This document shows positions 38,512 to 46,581 of a stretch of 60,684 nucleotides of DNA, one piece after another; position 1 is the stretch's first letter; each line of letters begins with the position of its first letter. Origin of the DNA: Stutzerimonas kirkiae (GTDB lineage: Bacteria > Pseudomonadota > Gammaproteobacteria > Pseudomonadales > Pseudomonadaceae); the NCBI RefSeq assembly GCF_004327335.1, contig NZ_QJUO01000027.1:1-60684 (forward strand), in the 5' to 3' direction. The notes beneath the pieces are model-generated. The model had not been told where the DNA came from and made no database searches. It worked only from the letters and a program-made list of their open reading frames with translations. The translations under genes and the position numbers were made by a program.

Positions 38512-39507
38512 ATGGCCCAGGCTCACGACACCGGCTACAAGCTGCTGTTCTCCAACCCCGAGTTCGTGCGCGACCTGCTGCTGGGCTTCGTGCCGCAGGA
38601 TTGGGTGGGGCAGGTGGATTTTTCCAGCCTGGAAATGCTCAACGGACATTACGTCAGCGAGGATATGCAGGGGCGTTACGAGGATATGGTGTGGCGGCTC
38701 AAGCTGGGTGACGACGACTGGGTCTACCTGTATCTGCTGCTGGAGTTCCAGTCCACCCCCGACCGCTTCATGGCCCTGCGCCTGCTCACCTATATCGGGC
38801 TGTTCTGGCAGCAACTGGAAAAGCAGGGCCGGCTGACCCGCGATGGACGGCTGCCGCCGGTGTTGCCGCTGGTGCTCTACAACGGCTTCAAGCCCTGGCG
38901 GCATTCCACCCGGCTAAGCGATCTGTGCCACCCGGCACCTGCCGGCCTGCAGGTGTTCCAGCCGAGCTTCGACTACCTGCTGATCGACGAAAACCAGTAC
39001 CCGGACAGCGAACTGAGCGGGCGGCGGAACCTGGTGGCGATGCTGATGCGTCTGGAACAGGCGCAAACACCGCAGATCATGAAAGCGATCATCGACGAAC
39101 TGCGCGGCTGGCTGACACTGGACGACCAGACCCACTTGCGTCGTAATATCATCCGTTGGATCATCGGTTTGGTCCGTCGTCGTACGTCGAACGGGCGGAT
39201 CCCACCATTGAGCGACCTGCTGGAGGTAAGCACCATGTTGGCGGAACGCACGGAAACCTGGACCGAACGCTGGGTGCAGGAAGGCATGACGAAGGGGTTG
39301 GAACAAGGCCGGGAGGAAGGCCTGGAGCAAGGCCGGAAATACCAGGCAACCCTGTTACAGCGGCAACTGGGCAGGCGCTTCGGGCCGCTACCGGAATGGG
39401 CCGCACAGCGAGTCGAGCAGGCTGGGCAGGCGCAAATCGGAGCCTGGGCCGAAGCGATCTTCGATGCGCCAAGCCTGGAAGAACTGCTGGGCCAAGACAA
39501 GCCGTAA
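38512..39507 (+). CDS. Rpn/YhgA-family putative recombination-promoting nuclease (paralogue)
   Basis: A 331-residue paralogue of the gene at 36343-37377, oriented the opposite way. The same order is seen: GYKLLFSNPEFVRDLLLGFV at the N-terminus, candidate active-site residues D58 and E78-F-Q80, then TMLAERTETWTERW, a shorter charged repeat (KGLEQGREEGLEQGRK) and the DUF4351-like end (LGRRFGPLPEWAAQRVEQAG). The two genes bracket the DUF2780 gene. Preceded by a hairpin over its ribosome binding site and followed by a perfect 11-bp hairpin. Confidence 0.82.
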   Translation: MAQAHDTGYKLLFSNPEFVRDLLLGFVPQDWVGQVDFSSLEMLNGHYVSEDMQGRYEDMVWRLKLGDDDWVYLYLLLEFQSTPDRFMALRLLTYIGLFWQQLEKQGRLTRDGRLPPVLPLVLYNGFKPWRHSTRLSDLCHPAPAGLQVFQPSFDYLLIDENQYPDSELSGRRNLVAMLMRLEQAQTPQIMKAIIDELRGWLTLDDQTHLRRNIIRWIIGLVRRRTSNGRIPPLSDLLEVSTMLAERTETWTERWVQEGMTKGLEQGREEGLEQGRKYQATLLQRQLGRRFGPLPEWAAQRVEQAGQAQIGAWAEAIFDAPSLEELLGQDKP

Positions 39508-39509
39508 CG

Positions 39510-39535
39510 GGATGGACTCGCTGGCGAGTCCATCC
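39510..39535 (+). terminator. perfect hairpin after the second Rpn gene
   Basis: GGATGGACTCG (39510-39520) pairs exactly with CGAGTCCATCC (39525-39535) around CTGG, two bases past the stop codon. No T-run follows, so it may be a weak terminator or mRNA-end stabiliser. Confidence 0.5.
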
Positions 39536-39543
39536 ATAGATGG

Positions 39544-39625
39544 CAGGGCAATCGCGCTATGCACGGCAAGGCGCTTTTGTCGAAGTCCCTTTCCGGTGAA
39601 TAACGGTGTAGCGCAATCGCCCTGG
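39544..39625. repeat. 82-bp MITE-like repeat with terminal inverted repeats
   Basis: The ends are inverted copies: CAGGGCAATCGCGCTA (39544-39559) against TAGCGCAATCGCCCTG (39609-39624), 14 of 16 positions paired. The right 55 bases recur at 5412-5466 and the left 28 bases at 60489-60516. There is no room for a transposase, so it would be a non-autonomous or palindromic intergenic element. Confidence 0.65.
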
Positions 39626-39712
39626 CATGGATGGGTAGAGCGCAGCGAAACCCATCGAGTCGCGGTATCCTCGGGACCGAATTACATTCCAAGCTAATCG
39701 GTTCGATAGCCT

Positions 39713-41200
39713 ATGAGCACTCAAGGACCAGCCCAGCCCCCTGCTTCCCGCGAGCTTGCGCAACAGGCTCCTCATGCATACCCCGTCATCGTGCACCGTG
39801 GTGCGACCTCGGGCGTGACCGGCTCTTGTCACCAATTGCACTTCGACGAAAATCACAGCCTGCTGGTCGATTGCGGCCTCTTCCAGGGGGACGACGCCCA
39901 GGGCCATGGCGATGGTGCGGCCATCGACTTCCCCATCGACACCGTCAAGGCGCTGATTGTCACCCATGTACATATCGACCATATCGGGCGTATCCCGCAA
40001 CTGCTGGCGGCAGGTTTCAAAGGCCCGATCTATTGCACGCCGCCTTCTGCCCGCCTGTTGCCCATTGCCCTGGAAGATGCCTTCAGGCTACAGATCAGCC
40101 GTGACCGCGATACGCTGCAACGCTACCTGCAACTGATCGCACAACGTCTGGTCGTGCTGGACTACGACCACTGGCACAGCCCGGCGGAGTTCCCGCCTGG
40201 CCAGTTCAGGCTGAGATTGCAACGGGCTGGCCACATACTCGGTTCGGCGTACGTGGAAATCGCCCTCGGGGCGGAACCGGATGGGCAGCGCATCCTCTTC
40301 TCCGGCGATATCGGCGCCCCTCATGCCCCTCTGCTGATGCCGCCGCGGTCGCCCGAGCGAGCCGATATCATGGTGCTCGAAAGCACCTATGGCGATCGCC
40401 TGCACGAAGGCCGGGAGCACCGCCGCGAGCGCCTCGCGGCCCTGATCGAACAGGCGCTGGATGACCAGGGGACGGTGCTTATCCCAGCCTTCAGCGTCGG
40501 GCGCACCCAGGAACTGCTGTATGAACTGGAAGACATCATCCACCAGGCCGGCGCACCGGAGCGTGTAACCGATACCCTGCCGGACGGCAGTCGGGTCGAC
40601 TGGCCCAGGCTACCGGTGATCCTGGATTCGCCCCTGGCCAGCCGCTTCACCCAGGCCTATCGCGAGCTCCAGCCTTGGTGGAATGAAGAGGCGCGCCTAC
40701 GCCAGCAGGCGGGGCGCAAGCCACTGGCCTTCGAACAACTGATCAAGCTCGATAGCCACGCCGACCACCAGCGTATCCTCGCGCACCTTGGCAAAACCGC
40801 GCGGCCCGCCATTGTTATTGCAGGGGCCGGCATGTGCACTGGCGGGCGCATCGTCGAATACCTCAAGGCCATGCTGGGCGATCCGCGGCACAACGTGCTT
40901 TTCGTCGGCTACCAGTCGCCCGGCACCCCTGGCCATGATATCCAGCGATACGGACCGAAAGGCGGCTACGTCTACCTGGACAGGCAGCGCTTCGACATCC
41001 GTGCCGGCATCGCCAGTATCGGTGGCTATTCGGCCCATGCCGACCAGGCCGACCTGCTGCGCTTCGTCAGTGAAGGCGGGGCATGGCCACGGGAGATTCG
41101 GCTGGTGCATGGCGAAGAGCAGGCCAAGCGGCAATTGGCCGCAGCACTGGGACGCCTGTACCGGGAGCAGGGAAGACCGGTGGAAGTGGTCACGCCATAG
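39713..41200 (+). CDS. beta-CASP metallo-beta-lactamase fold RNA/DNA-processing hydrolase
   Basis: A 495-residue MBL-fold protein with the HxHxDH metal motif at H85-H90 (THVHIDH), a further ligand in GHILGSAYVE, then a beta-CASP insertion (VLIPAFSVGRTQELLYELED, and SHADH later) and an RNA-specificity end (GAGMCTGGRIVEYL, VGYQSPGTPG, GYSAHADQADLL). This layout is that of YSH1/CPSF-73-like bacterial ribonuclease relatives. Likely a zinc-dependent ribonuclease of unknown target. The gene stands alone; its Shine-Dalgarno is weak. No link to the polysaccharide locus is evident. Confidence 0.85.
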   Translation: MSTQGPAQPPASRELAQQAPHAYPVIVHRGATSGVTGSCHQLHFDENHSLLVDCGLFQGDDAQGHGDGAAIDFPIDTVKALIVTHVHIDHIGRIPQLLAAGFKGPIYCTPPSARLLPIALEDAFRLQISRDRDTLQRYLQLIAQRLVVLDYDHWHSPAEFPPGQFRLRLQRAGHILGSAYVEIALGAEPDGQRILFSGDIGAPHAPLLMPPRSPERADIMVLESTYGDRLHEGREHRRERLAALIEQALDDQGTVLIPAFSVGRTQELLYELEDIIHQAGAPERVTDTLPDGSRVDWPRLPVILDSPLASRFTQAYRELQPWWNEEARLRQQAGRKPLAFEQLIKLDSHADHQRILAHLGKTARPAIVIAGAGMCTGGRIVEYLKAMLGDPRHNVLFVGYQSPGTPGHDIQRYGPKGGYVYLDRQRFDIRAGIASIGGYSAHADQADLLRFVSEGGAWPREIRLVHGEEQAKRQLAAALGRLYREQGRPVEVVTP

Positions 41201-41649
41201 GTCTGCTGCGGTTGGAAACCGATTCGTAGACTTCCTTACCGTCAGCGCTGCAAATGGCCTGATGGAAGACTTCGCTGGCTGATATGGGGAACCAGGTGTG
41301 ATCGATGGGGTCAAGATCAATCCGAAATTCGCTTTTCCGGCTCGGGCAGGGAATCAGGCGGTCTTCCATTCACTTCCGGTAAAGGCCAAAAAGCTGGCGT
41401 CAAACACTGGCGTAAAAAAACGCCACACGCAGGTTATCCATGTAAAATCCGCACTTGGACTCAGATGTTCTTGAATTAAATAAGAATATTTCTTGATTTT
41501 GTGGTGAAGGATTTCGCTTCCCCTGCAATGCGGCAGCTTCCGCGGTGGCGGCAAGAATGAGTTGGCAGAGCCTGCGGAAAACTCGGCAGGCGGTTATCGA
41601 AGGTCTGCCGGATGGCGACGTAGCATTCATGAAGTGATGGAGTATTGCA
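41201..41649 (+). other. 449-bp gap before wzz, probable promoter region of the polysaccharide locus
   Basis: No gene is supported here. The second half turns A+T-rich (around 41470-41510, with TTAAATAAGAATATTTC), as expected of a promoter region. No GGCGGTAG-type ops/JUMPstart element was found, and no ihfB gene precedes wzz as it does, from memory, in P. aeruginosa. Exact promoter elements cannot be picked with confidence. Confidence 0.4.
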
Positions 41650-42927
41650 TTGAACCCTAATGTTCCCGCCAACCAGGAGCAGCGTACGGACGAAATCGAC
41701 CTGTTCGAGCTGTTTTCCGGTCTCTGGGCGCAGAAATGGCTGATCGTGGGCTGTTCTGCGTTGGCCCTGCTGGTTGCGACGGCCTATGCTTTTCTGGCCA
41801 CGCCCTACTACGAAGTGCACAGTATCTTACGCACAACCCAGTTGAAAGAGCTCGATGAGCTCAATGGCACGGGAGTCTATAAGATCGACCCGGAAGAAGC
41901 CCTCAGGCGTGTGGGGGCCTCGCTGGATTCCTATGAAACGCGAGTCTCTTTTTTCAATGCCAACCGTGAATTGTTCGAACCGCTGAAAAAGGGCAGTGGT
42001 AGCCTGGAAAATGCCTTTGCGGCGTTCAACGAGGAGCAGTTCACCTTATTGCAGCCGGACCCGAGGAAAACCTCGTTGGTGCCTTTCGTTGGGCTGAAAC
42101 TGGAGTATCCGGCGGATGTGGATGGCGTGGCCATTCTGAATGGCATGGTGCGGCAGGCCATTTCCGATGAAAAGGTGCGTATCGCCCAGGATCTGGAAGG
42201 TGTCATCAAGAGCCGGCTCAATGTCATCAACCGGCAGTTGACTGCGGCCCGTGCCAAATACGAGGCCAGCAAGGAAAACAAGATTGCCGGCCTCAAGGAA
42301 GGCGATGAGATCAAACGCGCCCAGTTGCAGGATGAACTCAAGGCCCTGCGCGGCGAACTGCGCTTGCGCCGGCAGAGTCGTATTACCCAACTGGATGAAG
42401 CCATCGCCATTGCTCGTTCGCTGGGCATCGTCAAACCCACCACACCAACCTCGATGGGGCAGGACGCAGGGGCTGCACAAGGCAATATCATCCGCACCGA
42501 AGTCTTCAACCAGCAATTCCCCCTTTACTTCATGGGCAGCGAGGCCCTGGAAGCCGAGCGCAATGGCTTGCTGAAGCGACGTTCGGATGACCATACCGAA
42601 CCGCGTATCGCCAAGATCCAGCATGAACTGCAGTTGCTGGAGAACAACCGGCAGATCCAGTTCATGCAGAGCCGTGAGGATGAAGATCTCTTCTTGGCAG
42701 CGCTTGCCGATCTCCGCGAGGAAAGCTCGCGCCTGGAGAATATCAAGCTGGACCTTAGCCAGTTGCAATTGGCACGTGTGGACCGGCCCGCTATCGAGCC
42801 GATAAAGCCGATAAAGCCGATAAAGATGACGATCATGGCGTTGGGTGTGGTGCTTGGAGGTATGTTGGGGGTGTTCGCGGCTCTTCTAAGAGTGATTCTA
42901 CGTAGAAAAGCTAATGCACTCGCCTAG
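41650..42927 (+). CDS. wzz: Wzz-family polysaccharide chain-length determinant
   Basis: A 425-residue polysaccharide co-polymerase that sets O-antigen length together with Wzy. Two transmembrane helices bracket a long periplasmic coiled region: TM1 about residues 30-50 (IDLFELFSGLWAQKW precedes it) and TM2 about 394-416. The start is a TTG at 41650, with GGAG ten bases upstream; no ATG gives the N-terminal IDLFELF block. Codons 384-392, just before TM2, are three identical PIK units from a 9-bp tandem repeat. First gene of the locus. Confidence 0.9.
   Translation: MNPNVPANQEQRTDEIDLFELFSGLWAQKWLIVGCSALALLVATAYAFLATPYYEVHSILRTTQLKELDELNGTGVYKIDPEEALRRVGASLDSYETRVSFFNANRELFEPLKKGSGSLENAFAAFNEEQFTLLQPDPRKTSLVPFVGLKLEYPADVDGVAILNGMVRQAISDEKVRIAQDLEGVIKSRLNVINRQLTAARAKYEASKENKIAGLKEGDEIKRAQLQDELKALRGELRLRRQSRITQLDEAIAIARSLGIVKPTTPTSMGQDAGAAQGNIIRTEVFNQQFPLYFMGSEALEAERNGLLKRRSDDHTEPRIAKIQHELQLLENNRQIQFMQSREDEDLFLAALADLREESSRLENIKLDLSQLQLARVDRPAIEPIKPIKPIKMTIMALGVVLGGMLGVFAALLRVILRRKANALA
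42799..42825 (+). repeat. three in-frame 9-bp tandem repeats in wzz
   Basis: CCGATAAAG occurs three times without a break (42799-42825), adding Pro-Ile-Lys per unit just before the second membrane helix. Gain or loss of units would keep the frame. Confidence 0.9.
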
Positions 42928-42940
42928 CCTTGTTGAGCCG

Positions 42941-42957
42941 TTTTTTTTTGGGGGGGG
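42941..42957 (+). repeat. T9G8 homopolymer tract
   Basis: Nine T then eight G residues, 14 bases after the wzz stop and about 84 bases before the remaining flippase frame. Runs this long are prone to slippage; here it lies outside any intact gene. Confidence 0.9.
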
Positions 42958-43040
42958 TAGAGAGGCTCTTTGTTTCTGTCTCTATGCCACTACTGACGAG
43001 TTGTGTGGGTATTCGCTTTTGATCACTGGAAAAGAGACCT

Positions 43041-43753
43041 GTGATCGACACAGGCGTTCGCGACCCTCGGGGTGCCTGGAGACGCCTCCCCAACTTGAGC
43101 ATGCGTTCGTTTACTCTGGCCGGCAAGTTTCTGTTGGTCTTTTTCCTTACGCAATTTCTCAAGTCGGCAGAGATGGGGCTATATGGCCTGTTGGTTGTGA
43201 CCACTGGCAATGTCCTTTTTGTGCTTTTGTTACCACTCGTCTTTGCCTAGAGATGCCTGCCATGGACACTGGCTGGCTGGTTTTTCATCCTGAAGTATCT
43301 CAGCCAGGAGACTGTGCGGCTGCTGGTCGCCATTTGCCTACCACGGCTAACCAGTCCCAGCCTTGTGCTATTCCTTTGTCAGGGTGCCTGGATAATTGTC
43401 GTGTCGATGAGTTGATACGTACATTGAAATCAGTCTTGCTAGCCTTAGTGGTGGGACTAAGATTCGTTCTTGCTTTCATGCGCTTTATTCGGTTGCGGGT
43501 AGGTTGTTGGAGAGGAAAAGTCGATTGGAAGTGGATCGAGCAGGGCCTGAAGGTCACCCGGCCTCTGGCCCATCGTCATATCGCCAACATGATCGTATTC
43601 ATTCCCACAACTTGGCTATTTTTCCTCTACTGGCCTCACCTGGTGATTCCACTTTGCCTGAGCGCCGCTTTCCTTCTGATCGTCGTCAGGAAGACAGCCG
43701 CCTATGCTCGGCTGACTCCTGTGCGGTATCGTCATCACAGCCCTGCATTATAG
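43041..43753 (+). pseudogene. decayed O-antigen flippase (Wzx-like) gene
   Basis: Pieces of a multi-spanning flippase can be read in two frames. Frame one (from 43041) holds a typical N-terminus (MRSFTLAGKFLLVFF, from 43101), is stopped by TAG at 43248, continues in the same frame with LPWTLAGWFFILKYLSQETV and ends at TGA 43413. The next piece, shifted, runs LKSVLLALVVGLRFVLAFMRF, then GKVDWKWIEQGLKVTRPL, then jumps to a C-terminal end (TWLFFLYWPHLVIPLCLSAA) to TAG 43753. Some 240 codons remain of an expected ~420, so there are internal deletions, a nonsense codon and a frameshift. An intact flippase lies at 52243. Confidence 0.75.
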
Positions 43754-43775
43754 GCTTTAATTTAAGGAACTTTGG

Positions 43776-44774
43776 ATGTTCAGCGATAAAACCATTCTCA
43801 TTACCGGCGGTACGGGCTCTTTTGGTAACACTTTCGTACCTATGACTCTTGCCAGGTTCAACCCGAAGAAGATCATCATCTTTTCTCGGGATGAGATGAA
43901 GCAATGGGATATGGCCAAGAAATACACGGATGATAAGCGTATCCGCTTCTTTATCGGAGACGTGCGTGACAAGGAGCGTCTGTATCGGGCTCTTGATGGT
44001 GTCGATTATGTGGTACATGCCGCCGCGACCAAGATCGTGCCCACGGCCGAGTACAATCCTTTCGAGTGCGTGAAGACCAATGTACTGGGCGCGATGAATC
44101 TGATCGATGCCTGTATCGACAAGGGCGTCAAAGGTGTGGTCGCACTTTCCACCGACAAGGCCAGCAGCCCGATCAATCTCTATGGCGCCACCAAGCTGGC
44201 TTCGGACAAGATGTTCGTAGCCGGCAATTCCTATTCCGGTGAACACGGCACCCGCTTCTCGGTTGTCCGCTATGGTAATGTCATGGGGTCGCGTGGCTCG
44301 GTCATTCCCTTCTTCATGTCGATCAAGGACAAGGGCGTTTTGCCGATTACCGACGAGCGTATGACCCGCTTCATGATTTCCCTGGAGCAAGGCGTCGAAC
44401 TGGTCTGGCATGCCTTCGAGGATATGGAGGGTGGCGAAATCTACGTGAAGAAGATTCCGTCGATGAAGGTAACCGATCTGGCACGCGTAGTCGCTCCGCA
44501 AGCCCGGCAGGAAGTCATCGGCATTCGCCCTGGAGAAAAACTGCACGAGCAGATGATCAGTGCCGAGGATGCGTATTACACCTACGAATATCCAGAGCAC
44601 TTCAAAATCTTGCCAACAATCAATAACTGGGCGACTTGCGAAAAGCGTATCAAGGATGGAAAGAAGGTTCCCGAAGGCTTCGTCTATGCCAGTGATAACA
44701 ATGCCGAGTGGATGAGCGACGAAGAGCTGCAGGGATGGATCGACGTCAACCGTGAAAAGATCGGGAGTATCTGA
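43776..44774 (+). CDS. pseB: UDP-N-acetylglucosamine 4,6-dehydratase (5-inverting) PseB
   Basis: A 332-residue short-chain dehydrogenase-type enzyme, first step of CMP-pseudaminic acid synthesis: it dehydrates UDP-GlcNAc and inverts C5 to give UDP-2-acetamido-2,6-dideoxy-beta-L-arabino-hexos-4-ulose. The NAD(P)-binding glycine motif is at G11-G17 (TGGTGSFG), and the catalytic set D127-K128 (STDKAS) and Y136 (YGATK) matches PseB/FlaA1. It is the short soluble form, not the membrane-bound WbpM type. AAGGAAC lies upstream of the start; pseC follows after three bases. Confidence 0.95.
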   Translation: MFSDKTILITGGTGSFGNTFVPMTLARFNPKKIIIFSRDEMKQWDMAKKYTDDKRIRFFIGDVRDKERLYRALDGVDYVVHAAATKIVPTAEYNPFECVKTNVLGAMNLIDACIDKGVKGVVALSTDKASSPINLYGATKLASDKMFVAGNSYSGEHGTRFSVVRYGNVMGSRGSVIPFFMSIKDKGVLPITDERMTRFMISLEQGVELVWHAFEDMEGGEIYVKKIPSMKVTDLARVVAPQARQEVIGIRPGEKLHEQMISAEDAYYTYEYPEHFKILPTINNWATCEKRIKDGKKVPEGFVYASDNNAEWMSDEELQGWIDVNREKIGSI

Positions 44775-44777
44775 ACC

Positions 44778-45938
44778 ATGATCCCCTATGGTCGTCAGGA
44801 TATTACCCAAGCCGACATTGATTCGGTGCTGTCAGTGCTGCAGTCGGATTTTCTGACTCAAGGGCCGATGGTTCCCCGCTTCGAGACACTGGTCGCGGAG
44901 CATGTCGGGGCACGTCATGCTCTGGCGGTGAACAGTGCTACTTCTGCCTTGCATATAGCCTGTCTGGCCTTGGGGCTTGGTCCGGACGATTACTTGTGGA
45001 CGACACCGGTTACCTTTGTCGCATCGGCTAACTGTGCTTTGTATTGTGGTGCCCAGGTTGATTTCGTCGATATCGACCCACGTACTTACAATCTCTGCCC
45101 CAAGGCGCTGGAGCAGAAGCTGCGGCAAGCCGAGCGTGACGGTAAGCTGCCCAAAGTGGTGGTGGTCGTGCATCTGTGTGGGCAGCCCTGTGACATGCGG
45201 GCCATTGGTGGGCTGGCCGAGCGCTATGGCTTCCACGTCATAGAAGATGCTTCCCATGCGATTGGTGGCAAATACCAGGGCGAATTCATCGGCAATTGTC
45301 GATACAGCGATATCACAGTGTTCAGCTTTCACCCGGTCAAGATCATCACGACTGCCGAGGGAGGTATGACGCTGACCAATAGCGCCGAACTGGCGGACAG
45401 GATGGCGCTGCTGCGCAGCCATGGTATCACCCGTGACCCGGCCCGGATGACCCATGAAGCGGATGGCCCCTGGTACTACCAGCAGATCGATCTGGGTTTC
45501 AACTATCGCATGACCGAACTGCAGGCAGCTCTGGGCGTCAGTCAGATGCAGCGGCTCGATCAGTATGTTGCCCGTCGCCATCAACTGGCCGCGCGTTATG
45601 ACGATCTGCTGGCGGATTTCCCGGTTACCAGGCCGTGGCAGCATCCGGACAGTTATTCCGGATTGCATCTATATGTTATCCGCTTGCAACTGGATAAGAT
45701 TCGGAAAACCCATCGTCAGGTATTCGAATCCCTGCGTGAGTTGGGCATAGGCGTCAATCTGCACTATATTCCTGTGCATACCCAGCCGTATTACCAGAGC
45801 ATGGGGTTCAAGGCTGGCGATTTTCCGCAGGCTGAGCAGTACTACCGCGAAGCGATCAGTTTGCCGATGTATCAGACGTTGCTGGAGCAGCAGCAGGATG
45901 AAGTTCTCAATGTGCTCAGACAAGCCCTCGGGGAGTAG
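44778..45938 (+). CDS. pseC: UDP-4-amino-4,6-dideoxy-N-acetyl-beta-L-altrosamine transaminase PseC
   Basis: A 386-residue DegT/DnrJ/EryC1 PLP aminotransferase that places an amino group at C4 of the PseB product. K188 in the FSFHPVKIITTAEGG stretch is the PLP-binding lysine, and NSATSALHIACLAL, DIDPRTYNL and DASHAIGGKYQG are the expected family blocks. One base separates its stop from the next gene. Similar aminotransferases make other 4-amino sugars, but the neighbours fix it as PseC. Confidence 0.94.
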   Translation: MIPYGRQDITQADIDSVLSVLQSDFLTQGPMVPRFETLVAEHVGARHALAVNSATSALHIACLALGLGPDDYLWTTPVTFVASANCALYCGAQVDFVDIDPRTYNLCPKALEQKLRQAERDGKLPKVVVVVHLCGQPCDMRAIGGLAERYGFHVIEDASHAIGGKYQGEFIGNCRYSDITVFSFHPVKIITTAEGGMTLTNSAELADRMALLRSHGITRDPARMTHEADGPWYYQQIDLGFNYRMTELQAALGVSQMQRLDQYVARRHQLAARYDDLLADFPVTRPWQHPDSYSGLHLYVIRLQLDKIRKTHRQVFESLRELGIGVNLHYIPVHTQPYYQSMGFKAGDFPQAEQYYREAISLPMYQTLLEQQQDEVLNVLRQALGE

Positions 45939-45939
45939 A

Positions 45940-46581
45940 ATGATAATTTCACCATCCCGAGAGACTCTTGATAAGTTGGTTTGCCACCAAGTTCACAATC
46001 TTTTCCTTCTGGACGAGGATGAGCGAGAGAAACTTGTAGGTCTTATTCCGGGAGTTTTGGGAAAAGTTGAATACTGCTTCGGTCATTCAAGCAATAAGTA
46101 CTATAGGAAGGATGGCGTAGTATTTTTTGATGTTTACCACTCGGGTCAATACTGTATTTTTTTATACTTTTTGTCCAGAAGTCTTTTTCTGGAATCTTCC
46201 GGAAATACTGATTTGGCCGCCAAGGTTTACTGTCTGAATAAGGCGCTGAATGGTCTGGATGTTTTCTATGAGATAGCGATGCCGGAGATTTTTCATCTGG
46301 ATCATCCGGTTGGTAGTGTGCTGGGGCGCGCGACTTACGGAAATAATTTTACGTTCGCCCAGCTTTGTACTGTCGGGAATAACAAAGGGATATTCCCGGA
46401 GATTGGTGAGAATGTACAGATGCTCTCGGGGTCAAAAATCATAGGGAAATGCAAGATTGGAGATAATGTGATTATCTCTGCAAACGCTTATGTCAAGGAT
46501 ACCGACATACCTGCAAATTCACTGGTTTTTGGTAGCTCGCCCAATCTTGTGATAAAGCCTAGAAAGGTGTTACCTGAATGA
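45940..46581 (+). CDS. hexapeptide-repeat acyltransferase (serine acetyltransferase-like)
   Basis: A 213-residue protein with an N-terminal helical half and a C-terminal left-handed beta helix: IGENVQMLSGSKIIGKCKIG, NVIISANAYVKDTDIPANSL are coil turns, closest to CysE/serine-acetyltransferase-type folds. A candidate catalytic His lies in EIFHLDHPVGSVLG. It sits inside the pse genes (between pseC and pseF), one base after pseC and overlapping pseF by four. It is more A+T-rich than pseF. It may acylate the sugar (extra O- or N-acyl group) or replace a step. PseH is encoded separately, so it is not needed for the 4-N-acetylation. Confidence 0.75.
   Translation: MIISPSRETLDKLVCHQVHNLFLLDEDEREKLVGLIPGVLGKVEYCFGHSSNKYYRKDGVVFFDVYHSGQYCIFLYFLSRSLFLESSGNTDLAAKVYCLNKALNGLDVFYEIAMPEIFHLDHPVGSVLGRATYGNNFTFAQLCTVGNNKGIFPEIGENVQMLSGSKIIGKCKIGDNVIISANAYVKDTDIPANSLVFGSSPNLVIKPRKVLPE

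Noticed and set aside
41201..41649. JUMPstart/ops element before the polysaccharide locus
   Set aside because: No GGCGGTAG-type sequence was found in this gap or before wcaJ.
42914..43753. Single 279-codon gene spanning the wzz end to pseB
   Set aside because: Only its last ~115 codons resemble a flippase; the first part is read across the T9G8 tract and a fragment better read in another frame. I call the region a pseudogene.
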